This document shows positions 57,750-64,000 of a stretch of 64,000 nucleotides of DNA, one piece after another. The translations under genes and the position numbers were made by a program. Within the stretch, counting starts at the first letter, position 1, and every line of letters starts with the position of its first letter. The notes beneath the pieces were generated by a model, which saw only the letters and a program-made list of their open reading frames with translations, searched no databases and was not told the DNA's origin. The DNA is from Rosa chinensis (Eukaryota > Streptophyta > Magnoliopsida > Rosales > Rosaceae), in NCBI RefSeq assembly GCF_002994745.2, contig NC_037091.1, positions 25,735,789 through 25,799,788 on the forward strand, given 5' to 3'.

Positions 57750-58804
57750 CAACCCTTCAATCTAGATCATCTTCTTGATCTTCTTGTTCCACATAGTGAG
57801 CTTCTCTTGCTTCACAATATGCGGTGACAATTTTTTTACGAGCTTTACAAATGTGTGCCCAATGATCAGACACTCCACATCGAGAACATACATCTCTTTG
57901 CTCAAACTCCATTGATTGAGGCGCTTAGAAAGCATCATTTAGATGGCTCTTAGTGTTGGTGGCACCACCAACATGGCCAGAGGTGTTGCCTCCCTCTCTC
58001 TTTCCACGTTGACCTCTTCGGTTCCGTGTTCACCTATTTTGGCGATTACCTTCCCAAGTAGAGCGATTATATGGACCAAAACGTCCAAATGTATTCCTAA
58101 GATTAGGGTCGCTCTTGGTGCCCTCTCTTTGGGGCGCGAGTATAATTGGATTCCGGAATATGCTCTGTTCCCACGGATCTCGAATTATAGTTCTTCACAA
58201 GGATGTTATGATGCTTTTCAGCGACATTCATAGCTCCAATGAGCTCATGAAACCTTGTGATTCGTCTTGCAGTAACATCGATTCGATAGTTCTTAGCAAC
58301 CATCACTGTAGAGACGGGGAAGGTAGAGAGAGTCTTCTCAATCAACATCGCATTTGTGATCTCTTTACCACAGAATTCCATTAAGGATTTAATGCGAAGC
58401 ACTTCCGAGTTGTAGTCAAGAATTGACTTGAAATCACATAAGCGGAGGCTATGCCATCTCACTTCTAGGTCAGGAAGCAGGGAGTCACGGACTTTGCCAA
58501 ATCTTTCATCGAGTGAGACCCATAGCCTTCTGGGGTCTTCTTCATTCATACACTCATACTGGAGCGGATCATCCATATGACGAGTCATTAAGATGATGGA
58601 TTTCGCCTTATTTGCCTCTAAGGTTGCTCTATTGGCTTCCAAAGCTTGAGCTTGCTCGACAGTTAGCACGTCCTGGCTAGGCTCGAGAATCGTATCTAGG
58701 ATTCCATCAGCCTTGAGATGCTGGCGGACATCACGAACCCACCTATGATATCCAGAGCCAGTTGTTCCCAATGGAGCAAAGTCCAATTTGTTCAGGTCAC
58801 TCAT
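57750..58804 (-). pseudogene. Copia 2 gag (frameshifted before the zinc knuckle)
   Basis: Starts MSDLNKLDFAPLG (ATG 58804-58802) and is open to 58103, giving most of the gag domain including RLWVSLDERFGKVRDSLLPD and ARRITRFHELIGAMNVAEKH. It is longer than the Copia 1 copy, which lost about 22 bases. A frameshift near 58110-58130 separates it from the CSRCGVSDHWAHIC zinc knuckle at about 57860-57905. Both Copia copies share the same stop after the DDLE/DDLD tail. Confidence 0.8.
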
Positions 58805-59849
58805 CCTGAAAGAGAACAAGAAATTACGGTTAGTTTCGAAGCGTAAAAGGCTACCACGAAAACATATAAAATTTCTGAGCGTAGTTGCTCTCAAGAAATT
58901 AGGAATTTCTGAGCGTAATTGCTTCCAAGAAATTCAATTCCAAGAGGTATTGGATTAGATCGAAACAATGACCTAAGTGGTCGATCATAAATTCTCTACA
59001 AACTCTAAGTTTGGAGATCTCAATAAGCTCCAAACTTGGAGTGAGCACGAACCCCCACAGTTTGGCTTAATTAGATCTCCCCTATGATGAAGAAAGGGGG
59101 GTAGAAGAAGGGATGTTGCAAGTCCCCGAAAAAGAAGAGAAATTGAATTAAAAAAATGGGAACGTTTAGTAAAAAATACCTTGAAATAGGTTGCCAGAAA
59201 ATTTGACCTGAAAACGTGGTCGGAAAAAGTCACCAGAAAGTTGCCGGAAAATGGCCTAAAAGTTGCCGGAAAAGTCGTTGACCGGTGGGCTGACGTGGCA
59301 GTGGGTCCTGCTGCTGACATGGTGGTGATGACGTGGTGTGCTGATTGGATGCCTACGTGGATGCTGACGTGGTAGTCTCTTCTGGGCTTGGGCTTGGGCT
59401 TCTCCTTCTTTTTTTCCTTTTTTTTTTCTTCTCTGGGCTAGCACATGGGCTCTGCTCTCTTTGCTTCTTGGCTTAGGTTGGATTGGGCTCGGAACAGAAT
59501 GGTTTGCCTGCGGTTTAGAGTGCTGGTGCTTCAGGCAGGCGGTTTGGGTCGATTCAGGCGGGTTCTGGTGATGATTTTTCCGGTTCCCGGAATCTGGGGA
59601 CGAGATGTAGCTTCTGACAAAAGGTAGCCGTGAAGGGTGGACGGGGAGATGGTGAACCACGTAGGAGATCTTCAGATTCTTCTTAGGAGGCTAGTTTGGT
59701 CACTTCCGGCAGCCGGTTCAGGTCGATTCCGGCCGGTTCTAGGGGCAAAGCTGCTGGTAGGTGAGAGCTTCAAGGTGGGCGGCGGAGGTTTTTGGTATTT
59801 GAAGGCTCCGAATTTAGGGTTTTAGGGTTAGGGCTTCGTGCTGATAACA

Positions 59850-60083
59850 TGTTTAAGGAAACCTGAATTGGGAGAGAATTGAGTCATACTTTCATTGATA
59901 ATAGGGACCTCTTTATATAGAGGATTACAAGCATAGCGATAGAGTTGTACATGGAAACATAATCGTACATTGATTGAATATCTCCTAAGATTCTCCGAGA
60001 ATATCTCTAATATAAACTTTATTTCAACTAGAGCAAGTAACCTCGAGTTTGGGCCGGACACATATTCTGGATTTACTTGAACA
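59850..60083 (-). repeat. 5' LTR of Copia 2
   Basis: 234 bp. Differs from the 3' LTR at roughly a dozen positions by eye. Followed by TSD ATGAC. Confidence 0.9.
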
Positions 60084-60088
60084 ATGAC

Positions 60089-60953
60089 AAAATATATCTA
60101 ATAAATGATCAATTCCGGTTATTGCACATACTTTCCTTCAATGTCAATAAACATCCTCTTTCTTTGACCGGAAATACGTACATTTATGTTCCCTTGTTAA
60201 CCCTAGTTAAGAAATGTGTATTTAACCTTCCTATAGATTGACCTTCAATGCAATAATTTGTACCGTACACATTTTAAGTCCTTTTATAAAAGGTCAACCA
60301 TGCTAAAGGAAAAAAATATGAAATCAAGGATAACTGAAACCCTTTAGCCATTTTGAAGATCAGAGGCTTGAAAACTGAAATCAAGCTTAATATTTTAAGT
60401 GTCCACAAACTCTATAGGCATGTTTACGAATTGAAGATGTCTTTTTTTTTTTTTTTTAAATATATATATTACATATATGTCGTTTTTATACTTATATTTT
60501 TTTTTGAAAGTATTTTTGAGTTTTGAATGTTCAAAACAAATATCAGCACAATACTCCTATTAGGCATATACTAGCCCCTTAACATGTGTTCCGCACATGT
60601 CAATCAGATTTTATTTTTATTTTTTAAACTAAAAAAAGTTACAGCAGTTTCTCTCCTCGTTTTGAGGAAGTTTCTCCTTTTTTCATGGGAGGTATTGCAA
60701 TCTTTTGAAATATGATATAGTCAATTGACTATCAATTGACTATCTTATCCTCATATAGAAATAATTTATTTATTAATATGTACATTATATGAGGGCATAT
60801 ATGGTAGTTCAAAAATTTAACCATTCCCTCAAGAATTGGCTTAACTATATAAGATATATATATATATATTTGAAAAATACTCTACTTTTGCACTTGCTAA
60901 AGACAGAACATTATGATCCGCTAGTAACTTTCATACCTCACGTTTCAAACATA
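60089..60953. other. AT-rich intergenic
   Basis: No gene. T- and TA-rich tracts at 60440-60480 and 60855-60870. I see no further structure. Confidence 0.4.
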
Positions 60954-61345
60954 TACATAAATGAGAAAAAATTACAAACAATGTCTAATCCACTAGTAAC
61001 TTTCATACCTCACTTTTCAAAAATTTAAATTGGTACCTAGACTTTTAAGCCAAACCCAATATACATATCTGGAATCACTTTAGCCGTTAACCACGTTAAC
61101 TTTTCAAGGGTAGAATCGTCATTTCATTGTTCATCTTCTCTAAAGCTCTCTCCTATCTCTCTGCAATCTCAGATTTCTTCTTCTTCTTCTTCATACCTCA
61201 GTGAAAACGAGAATCAATTCTATTATGGAGTGAAAATGCCACTTCTTCTCCATCTCTCGTCCCTAATCTAATCCCAGCCCGGGTTTCAGCCCTAGCTCCA
61301 CCACGCCTTTGCCTCTCCAATCTAAGCCCAATCCCAAGAAATCGT

Positions 61346-61770
61346 ATGGCCATGAGGGAAGAATGCAAGCGCACAAAGCACGACCCCCAACCATTTCTCC
61401 AATTGGAAGGTAGATGCACTAATCACGCTCACTCTGTTTTCAAGATTTGTGTCCGTTTATAATTTACTCCCTAGTTTTTGGCTTAAATTACGTTTCTTTC
61501 ATCACACCCAGATCCCAGAATCGAGTTTTACATAGTATTTACATTCTTGACTTATTCAATTGTGATGAAAGTTAGGTTTTTGTTGGGCCCTGTGATTGGG
61601 AGGACTATTTAGTAGGGAAGGAAGGAGCTGATAGGTACAGAGTTCATAACCTCCTTAGGAACGAGAGCCCAGGAGTGTATGAACTTGGGGTTGCTGTTTT
61701 GCGTATGGTTTAGGCCGTGGGATTGACCTGGATAAAATAATCCCACTCTTGAGGTGGAGGAGGACAAGGA
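61346..61770 (+). pseudogene. Captured EFFECTOR OF TRANSCRIPTION-like gene fragment
   Basis: Exon-like 61346-61409 (MAMREECKRTKHDPQPFLQ) ends at AAG|GTAGAT. The intron runs to an acceptor AAAGTTAG (61575). Exon-like 61576-61760 encodes VFVGPCDWEDYLVGKEGADR and NESPGVYELGVAV. These match the conserved start (KRTKHD, then DWEDY..GKEGA.RYR.HNL, PGVYELG) of plant EFFECTOR OF TRANSCRIPTION proteins with a GIY-YIG-like region. A one-base insertion before the donor and a stop at about 61711 break the frame. The retained intron shows DNA-level capture. Confidence 0.75.
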
Positions 61771-61776
61771 AGACAG

Positions 61777-61778
61777 TA

Positions 61779-61810
<32 letters not shown>
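61777..61810. repeat. (GAT)n microsatellite
   Basis: About 11 ATG/GAT units inside the captured fragment, encoding Asp or Met runs depending on frame. Confidence 0.9.
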
Positions 61811-61812
<2 letters not shown>

Positions 61813-62526
61813 CAGAAATGAGGATTGGGGAAAGAGTGTGGAAAAGGAACTAATTGAGAGGAGGAAGATGAGGTTATGGAATTGGAGGATGAGGAAGATG
61901 ATGATGAGGAAGTGATGGAGGGAATTTGGGGTCTGCTAAGAAGACCAAGACTGGTGGCCATGTAGCTACTGATGGCCTCAAGCCTAATTTCATTGAGCCT
62001 ACTACTAATTTTGAGAGTAAGTAGTTGGATTTTGTGCTCCTCAGCTATCTAATTAAGTTCTAATTTTGTTTATAGATGACTGTGGAATAATGAATGTTTT
62101 GTTGTTCAAAATTGCTACATTTTATTGGGGCTTCCTTTGACTTTGGACCTTACTGATCAATCAGCTAGCTAGTGACCTATAAAGTGATCTCTCCTGTACC
62201 ATATGCTTCACTATCGTCTTTCTCATATAGTGTATATATTCAAGTTAGATTGATTCAAATAAAGAAGAAGAACAGTGTGTACTGAGAATATGAATAAGAA
62301 GAAAAAAAATTTGAGATTGCAGAGAGCTTTGAAGAAGATGAACAATGAAAGGACGATTCTACCCTTGAAAAGTTAACAGGGCTAACGGTGAAAGTGATTC
62401 CAGGTATGTATGTTGGGTCAGGCTTAATATTCTAGGTATTCATTTGATATTTTTGAAAAATGAGATATGAAAGTTATTAGTGGGCCATAGTTTAGACAAG
62501 ATTTGTGATATTTTCCCTACATAAAT

Positions 62527-63410
62527 TAGGAAAACATGGAGGTATAGTGAAAAAACTATTTAATGTTTGTGAAAGGACCCTAGCTCGCAGAGCTCACCCA
62601 AAGCCGCCCCCCCCGGGGCTCCTTCATGGCTAACCTTCCCCTCACTCCCCTGCCTCATTCAAAATAGATGAATTGGCCTCAGGATTTTCGGTGCTAATTC
62701 CAGTGTATAAAATTCGGGGTTTGATCCAACTCAGTGTTACCTGTTTAGATACCAGAAGGCGATATGTTAATTACCTAGGTACGTGGTATGCTAGGTATAC
62801 TTATTCAATTTAATTTGATTAATATATTCTAAACATGAAAATGCATTAATTAATTTTTCATGAAGATAAAAACAAGAAAAGGAATTTAATCAAGCGACCA
62901 AATTAGATTAATTACGCCAAAACTAAAAACAAAACAAAACTAAGTAAAACAACTTTTTTTCATTTCATATGACTATCCAAAAAGACAAAAAAAGAAAATA
63001 TGACCAATTGAAATTTTTTTTTTATTGGAATAGGATGGGAAGAGGAGTTGTTGTTTGACTCTGCAACAATATAGATATGAGATTGGATTTTTAGAATGAT
63101 CAGAAGCAATCAGTTTTCTACTCTGTAGAATTCGAGTTTCAGAGGTTCATTGACATGAAACGATTGGATCACTAAATTTTTCGATTTGGTTCGCGAGCGT
63201 ACTGTGTTCAGGGTCGTGTGATCTGAACTGTAGGTAGCCAGCAAACCGAGCGATCTTAGTAACTTTGATCCAACTATAGACATTTAACTAAAACAACAAA
63301 ACAATATGGGTTGTTATGCTTAATTCTCTTCTTTTTCTTTTCTATAGTAGCTGGTTTACATTCCTTCTTTCCTACCTAGGCTAGGTCTCCATCTTTCTCC
63401 TCTTTCCTAT
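62527..63410. other. Intergenic, no recognisable gene
   Basis: A C/G run (CCCCCCCCGGGG, 62609-62620) and AT-rich remainder. Nothing else could be supported. Confidence 0.4.
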
Positions 63411-63419
63411 ATTGGGGTA

Positions 63420-64000
63420 CGACTCAATAAGAATCCAAAGAGTTAATAGATACATTACTCATAACTTTTCAGAAATTATTCAGTTGATTGTTAGGACGAT
63501 TACGTGGTTCGGGGATGGAGCGAAAGTGTTTCAGACGAATAATTACTCAAAACATTTTATTTTCGAGGGGTCAAGGAGTTAACTTTTTATTCGTTGGGTT
63601 TCTCCGAAACCTTCATTCACAAAAGTTGTAGAGCACGTTGATACAAGTTCGTGGACATATAGCAGACGTAAATTGGAGATCGTATGAGAAAGTTATAGTC
63701 AGCGGAAAAATCTGCTATTTTTGGAAGTTACTATAAATAGAAGTTTCTGATTTTGAAAATTCATAATTGTTATTTTCAAAAAGTTTCTGAAATTGAAAAG
63801 TGAGTCTCTCCGTTCTTTGTTCAGAACCCCTAGGATCCGGCTGGATATCGTCTGACCCGACCCAAACTTTCCATCCATTTTCGGTGTTCTCTGGCGGTGC
63901 ACACACAGATAAGATTGGTGGTCACCTCACCATCCTCCCTACCAGTGTCTCTTACACCAATTTGCATCGAGCATGGGGGATCAAAGCCCGACAGTTGGAG
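63420..64000. mobile_element. Probable partial LTR of a Gypsy-type element, cut by the window end
   Basis: The composition and phrases such as GTTGTAGAGCACGTTGATAC, AGACGTAAATTGGAGATCGT and ATGAGAAAGTTATAG recall LTRs of plant Gypsy (Tekay-like) elements. Neither end nor PBS is inside the window, so this is a weak call. Minus-strand ORFs at 63699-63906 are not credible. Confidence 0.35.

Larger units (their letters stand above)
48731..60083 (-). mobile_element. Copia-type LTR retrotransposon 2, same family as Copia 1 (TSD ATGAC)
   Basis: LTRs 48731-48964 and 59850-60083 (234 bp each; TGTTTAAGG...TTACTTGAACA on the plus strand), with TSD ATGAC at 48726-48730 and 60084-60088. Minus-strand order: 5' LTR, TGTTATCAGCACGAAGCCC primer region, gag, integrase, RT, RNase H, 3' LTR, collinear with Copia 1 at high similarity. 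A 4815-bp LTR element is inserted in the integrase. Coding parts carry frameshifts, so it is non-functional. Without the insertion it is about 6.5 kb. Confidence 0.92.
60963..62517. mobile_element. Pack-MULE with 9-bp TSD
   Basis: A perfect TSD TACATAAAT (60954-60962 and 62518-62526) flanks it. TIRs of ~200 bp start GAGAAAAAATTACAAAC and, inverted, GGGAAAATATCACAAATC, and share 'TGGAATCACTTT' and 'TTAACTTTTCAAGGGTAGAA'. The interior carries a gene fragment similar to EFFECTOR OF TRANSCRIPTION and a GAT microsatellite. No transposase. Confidence 0.9.

Noticed and set aside
61198..61419. 73-codon minus-strand ORF
   Set aside because: Antisense to the captured EFFECTOR OF TRANSCRIPTION-like first exon, which carries the recognisable motif.

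Overview
The window is eudicot plant nuclear DNA. Its protein genes have many introns with GT-AG borders, the spacers are AT-rich, and it carries plant Copia and Gypsy-type elements, CACTA, Mutator-like and hAT-type elements, and a piece of plastid DNA. Repeat families suggest a rosid, possibly Rosaceae, but that is a guess. Nothing bacterial, viral or CRISPR-like was seen.

Only three intact host genes were found, and all can be spliced into complete reading frames. (1) 2046-3068 (+): a gamma-glutamyl peptidase (GGP, class I glutamine amidotransferase fold), 3 exons, 255 aa. (2) 14102-20698 (-): an ASHR3/SDG4-type histone methyltransferase (PHD-like fingers, AWS, SET, post-SET), 10 exons, 463 aa. 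(3) 45138-47524 (-): a double-AP2 transcription factor of the WRINKLED/At1g16060 clade, 8 exons including a 9-nt micro-exon, 369 aa. They are not an operon and show no obvious functional link.

The rest is mostly layered transposon sequence, and many borders are fixed by target-site duplications (TSDs). 1-13.5 kb: short retroposons, two Mutator/hAT-type non-autonomous elements with gene-like fillers, a cluster of foldback elements between TA microsatellites, and a hAT-type MITE. 21.3-25.0 kb: an LTR retrotransposon (TSD AGTCT) with one 258-codon ORF and no pol, followed by a decayed psaB-rps14 plastid fragment. 26.0-44.8 kb: a minus-strand Copia element (TSD ATGAA). Its leader holds a 6.2-kb non-coding LTR element (TSD AGTAG, LTRs that look identical). 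Its 5' LTR is split by a 6.2-kb CACTA element (TSD AAT) carrying copied exons of a leucine-rich-repeat receptor kinase. 48.7-60.1 kb: a second Copia element of the same family and orientation (TSD ATGAC), whose integrase is interrupted by a 4.8-kb LTR element (TSD TTATG) filled with GC-rich tandem repeats. 61.0-62.5 kb: a Pack-MULE (TSD TACATAAAT) carrying an intron-containing fragment of an EFFECTOR OF TRANSCRIPTION-like gene.

The AP2 gene lies between the two related Copia elements, so it is framed by kilobase-scale direct repeats. I found no previously undescribed enzymatic or defence system. The most unusual content is the dated nesting order, the gene-capturing DNA transposons, a long palindromic locus at 1.07-1.21 kb, a non-autonomous LTR element with an unassigned ORF, and three similarly built 0.9-kb retroposons.
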